Source: Xanthobacteraceae bacterium (GTDB taxonomy: Bacteria > Pseudomonadota > Alphaproteobacteria > Rhizobiales > Xanthobacteraceae). From it: 64,000 bases of DNA. Each line of letters begins with the position of its first letter. The first letter of the stretch is position 1. This document shows positions 25,175 to 32,761 of this stretch, one piece after another. The position numbers and the translations under genes are program-made. The notes below the pieces were generated by a model that was given only the letters and a program-made list of their open reading frames with translations, searched no databases and was not told where the DNA came from. The stretch is taken from positions 124,001-188,000 of the forward strand of contig JAHBZB010000001.1 in assembly GCA_019635635.1 (NCBI GenBank), written 5' to 3'.

Positions 25175-26176
25175 CTAGCCTCCCGCGCGCTTGTTTAGGC
25201 TTGCGAGAAGAAGCCGCGCGCAGGCCAGTACGAAGAAGGTAATTATAAAGAGAACGAGGCCGAGCGCGATCAGCGACGAGGTGTGCAACGTCTGCAATGC
25301 CTCGACGAACTCATTCGCGATCGCTGCCGAGATCGTCGTGCCCGGCTGCAACACGGACGCGCTGATGCGGTGCGCGTTGCCGATCACGAAGGTGACGGCC
25401 ATGGTCTCGCCGAGCGCGCGACCGAGTGCCAGCATGACGCCGCCGATGACACCGGCGCGCGTATAAGGAAGCACGACCTTCCAGACCACTTCCCAGGTCG
25501 TTGCGCCAAGACCGTAGGCGGATTCCTTCAGGACCGGCGGCACGGTCTCGAAAACGTCACGCGTGATCGAGGCAATGAAGGGCAGCACCATGATGCCGAG
25601 GATCAATCCTGCGGTCAGCACGCCGATGCCATAAGGCGGGCCTGCGAACAGCGCGCCGATGCCCGGGATATTGCCGAGCGTGTCGATCATCACGGGCTGC
25701 ACGTAGCGCTGGAGAAACGGCGCGAAGATGAAGAGACCCCAGATTCCGTAAATGATCGAAGGAATGCCGGCGAGGAGTTCAATTGCAATGCCGATCGAAC
25801 GGCGCAGCGACTGCGGGCAAAGTTCGGTGAGAAAGATCGCAATGCCGAGACCGACCGGAACCGCGACCAGCATCGCGATGATCGAGGTGACCACCGTGCC
25901 GTAGATCGGTGCGAGCGCGCCGAAGCGCTCCTTCACCGGATTCCATTCCTCGGTCCAGAAGAAGCTGATGCCGAACTGCTTCAGGGCGGGCAGCGAACCT
26001 TCGATCAGCGTAAGGATGACGCCGAACAGAAGCGCCAGCACCAGAAGTGCGGCGAGGCGCGTGAAATTCTTGAAGAAGCGATCCGTCAGGATCAGGCGGC
26101 CGAGGGATGCACGGCGCGGATCGCGCTGCTTCTCTTCCGCGCGCGCGTCCGCCGGATCGAACGTCAACTCAACCAT
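25175..26176 (-). CDS. pstC: Phosphate ABC transporter permease PstC
   Basis: The 333-aa permease has six segments, the first at about residues 42-63. Family sequence is seen in [48 protein letters not shown] and the EAA loop [27 protein letters not shown] chose the ATG at 26176, where homology begins; the frame extends 13 codons upstream. The N-terminal cytoplasmic part is charged and precedes the membrane domain, as usual. Confidence 0.95.
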   Translation of the reverse strand: MVELTFDPADARAEEKQRDPRRASLGRLILTDRFFKNFTRLAALLVLALLFGVILTLIEGSLPALKQFGISFFWTEEWNPVKERFGALAPIYGTVVTSIIAMLVAVPVGLGIAIFLTELCPQSLRRSIGIAIELLAGIPSIIYGIWGLFIFAPFLQRYVQPVMIDTLGNIPGIGALFAGPPYGIGVLTAGLILGIMVLPFIASITRDVFETVPPVLKESAYGLGATTWEVVWKVVLPYTRAGVIGGVMLALGRALGETMAVTFVIGNAHRISASVLQPGTTISAAIANEFVEALQTLHTSSLIALGLVLFIITFFVLACARLLLASLNKRAGG

Positions 26177-26238
26177 CTGCGCCCCCCTGCGGCAGCGTGC
26201 GAGAACCTGGAACACTATTTTTGTCGTTCATGAAGCAA

Positions 26239-26268
26239 GCCTGCGGGACCGGTTGCGGCCCCGCAGGC
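26239..26268 (-). terminator. Hairpin between pstS and pstC
   Basis: A 9-bp stem (gcctgcggg / cccgcaggc) lies 24 bases beyond the pstS stop, with no immediate U-run on the minus strand. It probably acts as an attenuating or RNA-stabilising hairpin that keeps pstS message high relative to pstCAB, a common arrangement in transporter operons. Confidence 0.6.
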
Positions 26269-26291
26269 CATGATCTGTGTTAAGCGGTCAA

Positions 26292-27347
26292 TTACGAGCC
26301 GTGGTTGTAAAGCGGCTTGCCGTCCGCACCCTTGATCTCGCCCCAGGCCTTGCGGATGAGCGCGATGGTGCTTTCGGGAAGCGGAACGTAGTCGAGCGCT
26401 TCGGCTTCCTTCGCGCCGTTCTTGTAAGCCCAGTCGAAGAACTTGAGCGCGTCCGCGGCGGCAGCGGCATCCGCCGGCTGCTTGTGGATCAGGATGAAGG
26501 TCGCGCCCGCGATCGGCCAGGTCTTCTCGCCCGGCTGATTGGTCAGGATCACGTTGAAGCCCTTCGCGTTCGCCCAATCGGCACCGGCAGCGGCAGCCTG
26601 GAAGGCGGCGATGCTCGGCTCGACGGTCTTGCCGTCCTTGTTGACGAGGTTGAGGTGCGTAAGCTTGTTCTGCTTCGCATAGGCGTATTCGACGTAACCG
26701 ATCGCGCCCTTGGTCTGTGCGACGGTGTTGGCAACACCTTCGTTACCCTTGGCGCCGATACCCGCCGGCCACTTCACGGCCGTGGACACGCCGACCTTTT
26801 CGTCCCAGTCCTTGCTGACCTTGCCGAGGTAGTTGGTGAAGATGAAGGTCGTGCCGGAGCCGTCCGAACGGTGCACGATCGCAATCGCCGTGCTCGGCAG
26901 GTTCACGCCGGGGTTCAGTTTCTTGATCGCCGCATCATCCCAGGTCTTGATGTCGCCGAGGAAAATCTTCGCGAGCGTGTCGCCGTCGAGCTTCAACTGG
27001 CCGGCCTTGAAGCCGTCGAGGTTCACGACCGGAACCACGCCGCCGATCACCGTCGGAAACTGCACGAGGCCGTTCTTCTCGAGGTCTTCGCCCTTCAGCG
27101 GCGAGTCGGTCGCGCCGAAAGTCACGGTCTTGGCAACGATCTGCTTGATCCCGCCGCCGGAGCCGATCGACTGATAGTTCAGGCCGATCTTGGTCTGCTT
27201 TTTGTAGCTGTCGGCCCACTTCGCATAGACCGGATAGGGGAAGCTCGCGCCCGCGCCGGAGATGTCGGCGGCAAGCACGGTTCCGAAAATCGTTGCGCCG
27301 CCGAGGATTGCGGAGGCCGCGATGAGAGTGAGCGATTTGTGTTTCAC
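26292..27347 (-). CDS. pstS: Periplasmic phosphate-binding protein PstS
   Basis: The 351-aa protein has a Sec signal peptide ([20 protein letters not shown]..., cleavage near residue 26). The phosphate-binding motifs are [29 protein letters not shown] and [16 protein letters not shown]. It captures phosphate and delivers it to PstCA. It is the first gene of the operon, preceded by the Pho box at 27461-27478. The gap to pstC (115 bases) holds a hairpin. Confidence 0.96.
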   Translation of the reverse strand: MKHKSLTLIAASAILGGATIFGTVLAADISGAGASFPYPVYAKWADSYKKQTKIGLNYQSIGSGGGIKQIVAKTVTFGATDSPLKGEDLEKNGLVQFPTVIGGVVPVVNLDGFKAGQLKLDGDTLAKIFLGDIKTWDDAAIKKLNPGVNLPSTAIAIVHRSDGSGTTFIFTNYLGKVSKDWDEKVGVSTAVKWPAGIGAKGNEGVANTVAQTKGAIGYVEYAYAKQNKLTHLNLVNKDGKTVEPSIAAFQAAAAGADWANAKGFNVILTNQPGEKTWPIAGATFILIHKQPADAAAAADALKFFDWAYKNGAKEAEALDYVPLPESTIALIRKAWGEIKGADGKPLYNHGS

Positions 27348-27460
27348 GGAGATGCTCTCCTTCCTGTGAAAACCCGCCCGGGCGGCAGCCCCGCTGCCTT
27401 TCCAAAAACCGGACGCTGCGGACTCCTAGGAGCCCTGCATTTCGCTTCTATGACGCCGCC

Positions 27461-27478
27461 ATGACAGGCACATGACAG
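27461..27478 (-). promoter_or_regulatory. Pho box upstream of pstS
   Basis: Read on the minus strand, CTGTCAT-GTGC-CTGTCAT has two 7-base direct repeats in the same phase (11-base period), the classic PhoB-binding arrangement. A degenerate third unit (GCGTCAT) lies next to it. It is about 114 bases upstream of the pstS ATG and downstream of phoR, so it should control pstSCAB-phoU-phoB. Confidence 0.9.
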
Positions 27479-27513
27479 CGCAAACCGCTCTATTCGCTGG
27501 AAAATTGCCGGCG

Positions 27514-28605
27514 TCAGCCGGTGGATAAAGGAATACGCACGATGAAAACGGCGCCCTTGCCGGGCTCGCTCTCGATCATGAGACGCGCGCGGTGGCGCGC
27601 GGCAATGTGCTTGACCAGCGCAAGACCAAGACCAGTGCCGCCCTGCTCGCGGCTATGTGCGACATCGACCCGGTAAAAGCGCTCGGTAAGGCGCGGCAGA
27701 TGCTCGGGTGCGATGCCGGGACCGAAATCGCGGACCGACAGCACGGCTTCCGTGCCCTCGGTCTTGAGCGAGATTTCCACGCGCTTGCCGCTCGCGCCGT
27801 ATTTCAGCGCGTTCTCGACAAGATTCTCGAGCAACCGGATCAGGTCGTCACGCTCGCCGCGCACCATTACCGGCGCTTGCAGCGCTTCGAGCGCGATCTC
27901 GACTCCCCGGTCGCGCGCCAGCGGCGAGAGTGCATCCCGCACATGCGCGGTCAACGGGACCAGATCGACCGCCGCTTCCGGCGGGCGGTGCACGTTCATC
28001 TCGACCCGCGAAAGCGACAACAGATCGTCGATCAGCCGCGACATGCGCCGCGCCTGTTCGCCCATGATGTGCAGGAATTTTTCTCGCATCGCCGGATCGT
28101 CGCGCGCGGGACCGCGCAACGTATCGATGAAACCGGCGAGCGAGGCGAGAGGAGTCCGCAATTCGTGGCTCGCGTTCGCCACAAAGTCGGCACGCATCTG
28201 ATCGACGCGCATTGCCTGGGTCAGATCGCGGAACACAAGCATTACGAGATCGGGCGCGCGCGCCGCTTGTGCCGCAGAATCGAAGCGGATCGGGAGCACA
28301 TGGGCTTCGAAAGAACGCTCGACCGGCACGCGCAGATTGAAGGTCACGAGATGGGAAGCGCCGCCGATGCCGGCGTCGCGTGCTGCCTCGACCACTTCGG
28401 GCGCGCGCAATGTGAGCGAAACCGGCGCGCCGATGCGCGCGGGGCCAAGCATGGCTTCGGCGGCAGCGTTGCCCGCGAGCACGACGCCCGCGGGCGTAAG
28501 CAGCAGCGTCGGTTCCGGATAGGCGCGCACCAGTGCCGCAAGCCGCGGATCGAGATCCTGATCCCTGCTCCGGCCGGCTGCGGCATATGAAGAAATATCG
28601 CTCAT
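27514..28605 (-). CDS. phoR: Phosphate regulon sensor kinase PhoR (no obvious transmembrane segment)
   Basis: The 363-aa kinase contains a PAS-like domain (about residues 25-135), a HisKA domain with the phosphoacceptor His147 in ANASHELRTPLASL, and an ATPase domain with LVENALKYG, VRDFGPGIAPEHL and GGTGLGLALVKHI. Family members usually have one or two N-terminal membrane segments. None is visible here, and the upstream open frame ends just before this start. It may be a soluble kinase tethered through PhoU/PstB contacts. It is upstream of pstS on the same strand. Confidence 0.9.
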   Translation of the reverse strand: MSDISSYAAAGRSRDQDLDPRLAALVRAYPEPTLLLTPAGVVLAGNAAAEAMLGPARIGAPVSLTLRAPEVVEAARDAGIGGASHLVTFNLRVPVERSFEAHVLPIRFDSAAQAARAPDLVMLVFRDLTQAMRVDQMRADFVANASHELRTPLASLAGFIDTLRGPARDDPAMREKFLHIMGEQARRMSRLIDDLLSLSRVEMNVHRPPEAAVDLVPLTAHVRDALSPLARDRGVEIALEALQAPVMVRGERDDLIRLLENLVENALKYGASGKRVEISLKTEGTEAVLSVRDFGPGIAPEHLPRLTERFYRVDVAHSREQGGTGLGLALVKHIAARHRARLMIESEPGKGAVFIVRIPLSTG

Positions 28606-28731
28606 TCTAATCGGTTGCCTGTTCCGCCCTCATAACGCAGCGGCCTCGAATTGGGCAAACGCAGTCCAGCCACCATAGCCGCGCCACCGGCGGCGTGGTA
28701 TCTGCCGCTGCGGCAAACAAAGGAATAAGGC

Positions 28732-29349
28732 ATGAGCGGCCCGCGCTTCCGGCTCTCGCGGATTTTCACGGCGGCATGGATTTCGCTCGTACCCCTCGCC
28801 GGCTTTGCGAACGCGGAGCCCGTTCCCTTGCCGACCATCGACTATGAAGCGAAAGCGAAACTTCTCAACGAGGGCACGCTCTTCGTGCGCCACTCCAACG
28901 GCAAGATGCGGATCGAAGTACAGTTGCCGCATATTGCCGAGCCGGTCGTCGGCTTCATCGATCTTAACCGCAAGAAAATGGTGCTGATGCTTCCGATTCC
29001 CGGGGTCCAGAATACCGCGATGGAAGTCGATTTCGGCAACGAAGCGATCTTCGGTCAGGTGCTCGGCGAAGGTCAGCCGCGCGGCAATGATGTTGTCGCG
29101 GGCGAGCGCTGCACGATCTGGAAAATCGTGGCCCATGACAACGATAACCGCGCGGTTGCCTGCATCACCGGCGACAGCATCGCGCTGCGCACGCAGGCGA
29201 CGGTCGACGGGAAAACGCGGACGGTATTCGAAGTTACGGAGTTGAAGCGTCAGCCGCAGAACCCGGCGGATCTGGAAGTTCCGGCCAATGTGCGGACGAT
29301 GAAGTTGCCCAAGGGCTTCAAGGGAATTCCGGGTTTCCCGCCGCTCTAG
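28732..29349 (+). CDS. Exported protein of unknown function (DUF4412-like)
   Basis: The 205-aa protein has a signal peptide (FTAAWISLVPLAGFANA) cleaved before EPVPLP. The mature part is rich in beta strands: TLFVRHSNGKMRIEVQLP, VVGFIDLNRKKMVLMLPI, CTIWKIVAHDNDNRAVACIT and TRTVFEVTELKRQP. It ends in NVRTMKLPKGFKGIPGFPPL. The strand pattern is reminiscent of LolA-like folds or DUF4412, but no named family is certain. It is divergent from phoR and stands alone. Confidence 0.7.
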   Translation: MSGPRFRLSRIFTAAWISLVPLAGFANAEPVPLPTIDYEAKAKLLNEGTLFVRHSNGKMRIEVQLPHIAEPVVGFIDLNRKKMVLMLPIPGVQNTAMEVDFGNEAIFGQVLGEGQPRGNDVVAGERCTIWKIVAHDNDNRAVACITGDSIALRTQATVDGKTRTVFEVTELKRQPQNPADLEVPANVRTMKLPKGFKGIPGFPPL

Positions 29350-29364
29350 CGCCGGTGTTTCGCG

Positions 29365-29709
29365 CTAGTTCTTGCGGATACGCTCCATCACCTGCTGGTA
29401 AGCCTTGAAGGCTTCGCCGTCTTTCTTGCAGGCGTCGGGCAGCGTCTTTTCGAAATTGGTTTCAACCTGCTCGTAGAGCACGTCGGCGGCGTCGTCTTTC
29501 AGACCGAGCTTCTTCTGCAACGCGGTCGCAGCCTGGATAAGCTTATCCGCCTCCGCCTCGTCGAGATGGAAGTCGCAGCGGTCCGCGGCAATCGACGCGA
29601 AATAGAGCGTCATCAATTCGCGCCGGTCGTCTTCGGACGGGTTCTGCGCGGCAGCGCCGCCCGCGAACAAGGCAAGCATTCCAAACGCGGCGACAATGCG
29701 CGCGATCAC
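29365..29709 (-). CDS. Small exported protein of unknown function
   Basis: The protein is about 114 aa. The start is a GTG at 29707-29709 that overlaps the upstream gene's stop (GTGA). The signal peptide VIARIVAAFGMLALFAGGAAAQ is cleaved near AAAQ. The mature part has two cysteines (RCDFHLDEAEADKL and DACKKDGEAFKAYQ) in a small helical fold. It is linked by overlap to the UPF0104 gene upstream, so the two are probably co-expressed. I do not recognise a family. Confidence 0.65.
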   Translation of the reverse strand: MIARIVAAFGMLALFAGGAAAQNPSEDDRRELMTLYFASIAADRCDFHLDEAEADKLIQAATALQKKLGLKDDAADVLYEQVETNFEKTLPDACKKDGEAFKAYQQVMERIRKN

Positions 29710-30851
29710 TTGCTTTTCCTTTTCGCACTCTTCGGCTTTGCGGCTTTCTTCACGGACGTTTTTGCCGAGGCGCTTTTGCGAACCTTGCCTGCCTTGGAAG
29801 CATCTTCCTTCCTCGCCTCCGCAATCTTTGCCACCACGTGCGAAGCGTTGACTTCGCGCGGCGGCGGCATTTCCTGCGCCGGCGGCTTGATGTCGAGCAC
29901 GAATTCGCGGATCACGATGATCACCAGCGAAATCGCAAACGGCGCGATGAAATAGAACAGCCGGAACAAGAGCAGCGACGCGAGCAATTGCTCGGGCGCG
30001 AATTGCGGCAGCGCAATCAGCATTGCCGCGTCGAATACGCCGAGCCCGCCCGGCGAGTGGCTCGCAAAGCCGAGCAGCGTCGAGGAAACGAAAATCACCG
30101 CAAGCGAGATAAAATCGAGCTTCGGCGACACCGGCATCAGCACGTACATGGCCAGCGAACAGCAGGTCAGATCGACGATGCCGATAAGGATTTGCAGGAT
30201 CGTCAAACGGCCCGCGGGGAGCGTGACGCTCCAGTTCGAGCGGCCGATCACGCGCGGTTTCACGCTTACGTAATAAGTGTAGACAGCAAGCGCGGTCAAA
30301 AGGCCGATGCCGATCACGCGATTGACCGCGGGCGGGAGCTGATCGACCATCGAGGCGGCTTCGGGATGGATCGTCATGCCGAGACCGAGCACGGCGATGT
30401 TGCCAAGCCAGAACGTAAGCCCTGCGATGAAACAAAGTTTTGCGACCTCGACGGCACTCAATCCGCTCGAGGCGGAATAAATCCGGTAGCGCACCGCGCC
30501 GCCGGAGAACGCGGTGAAGCCGACGTTGTGGCCGATGGAATAGCTCGTGAAGCCGCCGACCGCCGCGATGTGATACGGCACTTCCTCGCGGCCGATCGTC
30601 TTCAACGCGAAGTAGTCGTAGAAGGTCAGCGTCAGATAGGCGAGCGCCACGAAAAACGCGGCAAGCGCCAGTTGCGTCCAGGTGACGCTCGAAATCGCGT
30701 GTCCGACCTCGGCAATGCTGATCTTGCGCAGGATGCGATACAACACGAAGGCCGCGATCGCAAAAACGGTGACGCCGACGGCAATTCCGATGCGATGCAG
30801 GCCGATATGCTTTTCGAACCAGTCCGACAGGTTCTTAAGAAACTTGGGCAT
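29706..30851 (-). CDS. UPF0104/LPG synthetase-like integral membrane protein
   Basis: The 381-aa protein has about eight membrane segments and the lysylphosphatidylglycerol-synthase-like signature near FTSYSIGHNVGFTAFSGGAVRYRIYSASGLS (split), with STLLGFASHSPGGLGVFDAAML. These are conserved in the MprF N-terminal (flippase-like) and UPF0104 families. The C-terminal ~60 residues are a very basic, Lys/Ala-rich tail (residues 320-381) with no fold. There is no soluble aminoacyl-PG synthase domain, so a lipid flippase role is more likely than synthesis. That is inference. Confidence 0.82.
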   Translation of the reverse strand: MPKFLKNLSDWFEKHIGLHRIGIAVGVTVFAIAAFVLYRILRKISIAEVGHAISSVTWTQLALAAFFVALAYLTLTFYDYFALKTIGREEVPYHIAAVGGFTSYSIGHNVGFTAFSGGAVRYRIYSASSGLSAVEVAKLCFIAGLTFWLGNIAVLGLGMTIHPEAASMVDQLPPAVNRVIGIGLLTALAVYTYYVSVKPRVIGRSNWSVTLPAGRLTILQILIGIVDLTCCSLAMYVLMPVSPKLDFISLAVIFVSSTLLGFASHSPGGLGVFDAAMLIALPQFAPEQLLASLLLFRLFYFIAPFAISLVIIVIREFVLDIKPPAQEMPPPREVNASHVVAKIAEARKEDASKAGKVRKSASAKTSVKKAAKPKSAKRKSK

Positions 30852-30995
30852 TCCCTTCCCTGGGCATTTTTTGGCCGAATCCCTCTTCCGGCGATCCAGC
30901 CTCTAGCAGAGGCCCGTAAACGGCGCGACTCCAGAGGTAGTCCGCCCGCGCGCGGGTTCAACCGGGCGGTAAATCAAATTCGATTACGCCGCGTA

Positions 30996-32705
30996 TTAGT
31001 GGCGTTTTGACGCGCGGAGTGCCGCAATCGTGGTGCGGCTGGAGACCTGCTCGGGATCGGTCATCAGTTCGATCACGGCAGCCTTGCCCGATTTCAGGGC
31101 ACGCTCGAATGCGGGCATGAAGTCGGCGGTCTTTTCGACCCGTTCGGCGTGGCAGCCGAAGGCTTTTGCGAAAGCAACGAAGTCAGGATTGACCAGATCG
31201 GTACCTGACACACGCGCGGGGTATTCGCGCTCCTGATGCATGCGGATCGTACCGTACATGCGGTTATTGAACAAAAGCACGATCGGCTTGCCGCCATGCT
31301 GCACGGCCGTGCCGATCTCCTGCCCGCTCATCAAAAATCCGCCGTCACCGACGAAGCTCACGACGACACGGCGCGGATCTGCGATCGAGGCGGCGACGGC
31401 CGCGGGAACGCTATAGCCCATCGCACCGGAAGTGGGCCCGAGCTGGCGGCAGGGCCGCGCATAACGAAGGAAGCGTTGCGGCCAGCCGGAAAAATTTCCG
31501 GCATCGATGGTGACGACGAAATCTTCCGGCAATGTCTTCGCAAGCTCGCCCATGGCCTTGCCCATATCGAGCGGAAAACTCACTGCCGGCGCGGTAGATG
31601 CCTCGACATAATCCTTACGCGCGCTTTCGCGCCAGCTTTTCCACTTCGCTCCCCCGATCGGAGGCAAACCGGCCGCCGCTTCGGCAAAAGCAGACGAAGA
31701 CGAGACGATTGCAAGATCGGGCACATAGACACGGCCGATCTCGTCGGCGTCTGCGTAAACGTGGATAAGTTTCGGCTTTGGCGTCGGCGACTCGATCACG
31801 CGATAAGTCTGGGTCGTGATTTCGCCGAGCCGCGCACCGACGACGAGCAGCAGATCCGCTTCCTTCACGCGCTTCGTCAGTGACGCCGCGACCGAAGTCG
31901 AAAGGTCGCCAACATAATTTTCGGAAGCGTTGTCGAACACATCCTGACGGCGGAACGAACAGGCGGCGGGAATTCCGTTCGCCTCGGCAAAGGCGACAAT
32001 GCCGCGACAGCCTTGATCGCTCCAGCCGCTGCCGCCGACGATCAGAAGCGGACGCTCGGACTTCGCGAGCAGCTCGCGCATCGCGTTCATCTGCGCGGCG
32101 TCGGGGGCCGCCTGCGCGGTCACATAAGGCTTCGCGTCCTCGACGTCCGCGGTTTCCGAAAGCATGTCTTCGGGCAGCGCGAGCACGACCGGCCCGGGGC
32201 GGCCCGAGGTCGCGATCTGGAAGGCGCGCGCCATATATTCGGGGATGCGCGCGGTGGTTTCGATTTCGGCGGCCCATTTCGCGACCGGCCCGAACATCTG
32301 GCGATAGTCGATTTCCTGAAACGCCTCGCGGTCGCGCGTGCCGCGCGCGATTTGACCGACGAGCAGAATCATCGGCGTCGAATCCTGATAGGCGGTATGC
32401 ACGCCGATCGAGGCGTGACAGGCGCCGGGGCCGCGCGTGACCATGCAGATGCCGGGCTTGCCGGTCAGCTTGCCGTAGGCTTCCGCCATGTTCGCAGCAC
32501 CCGATTCGTGCCGCGCATTTACGAGCTTGAAACGGTCGCGCACGTCATAGAGTGCATCGAGCACTTCGAGATAGCTTTCGCCGGGTACGCAAAAAGCGAG
32601 ATCGGCGCCGTGGATCAGCAACTGATCGACAAGTATGCGCCCGCCGGTGCGGGCGTTGGATTGCGCTTTGGCGGAAATCGAGGACGTGCGTTCTTGAACG
32701 GTCAT
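30996..32705 (-). CDS. Thiamine pyrophosphate-dependent enzyme, acetolactate synthase large subunit-like
   Basis: The 569-aa protein has the three-domain TPP-enzyme layout. The N-terminal pyrimidine-binding domain holds FCVPGESYLEVLDAL and the catalytic Glu in NARHESGAANMAEAYGK. The central NAD-like domain has LPEDMLSET. The C-terminal PP domain has VVSFVGDGGFLMSGQEIGT and the metal-binding ...FNNRMYGTIR. Overall it resembles IlvB, but no small subunit (ilvN) is next to it. The substrate could be pyruvate, sulfopyruvate or another 2-keto acid. It is a single-gene unit. Confidence 0.88.
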   Translation of the reverse strand: MTVQERTSSISAKAQSNARTGGRILVDQLLIHGADLAFCVPGESYLEVLDALYDVRDRFKLVNARHESGAANMAEAYGKLTGKPGICMVTRGPGACHASIGVHTAYQDSTPMILLVGQIARGTRDREAFQEIDYRQMFGPVAKWAAEIETTARIPEYMARAFQIATSGRPGPVVLALPEDMLSETADVEDAKPYVTAQAAPDAAQMNAMRELLAKSERPLLIVGGSGWSDQGCRGIVAFAEANGIPAACSFRRQDVFDNASENYVGDLSTSVAASLTKRVKEADLLLVVGARLGEITTQTYRVIESPTPKPKLIHVYADADEIGRVYVPDLAIVSSSSAFAEAAAGLPPIGGAKWKSWRESARKDYVEASTAPAVSFPLDMGKAMGELAKTLPEDFVVTIDAGNFSGWPQRFLRYARPCRQLGPTSGAMGYSVPAAVAASIADPRRVVVSFVGDGGFLMSGQEIGTAVQHGGKPIVLLFNNRMYGTIRMHQEREYPARVSGTDLVNPDFVAFAKAFGCHAERVEKTADFMPAFERALKSGKAAVIELMTDPEQVSSRTTIAALRASKRH

Positions 32706-32761
32706 GGCGTCATTTTGGCATCGCGTCCGGTCGGGAGCAACGCAGGCGCACTGCGGGTGCC

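Noticed and set aside
26277-27464. Long + strand open frame (395 codons) opposite pstS
   Set aside because: It is antisense to pstS, has codon use typical of a GC-rich shadow frame and no family resemblance.
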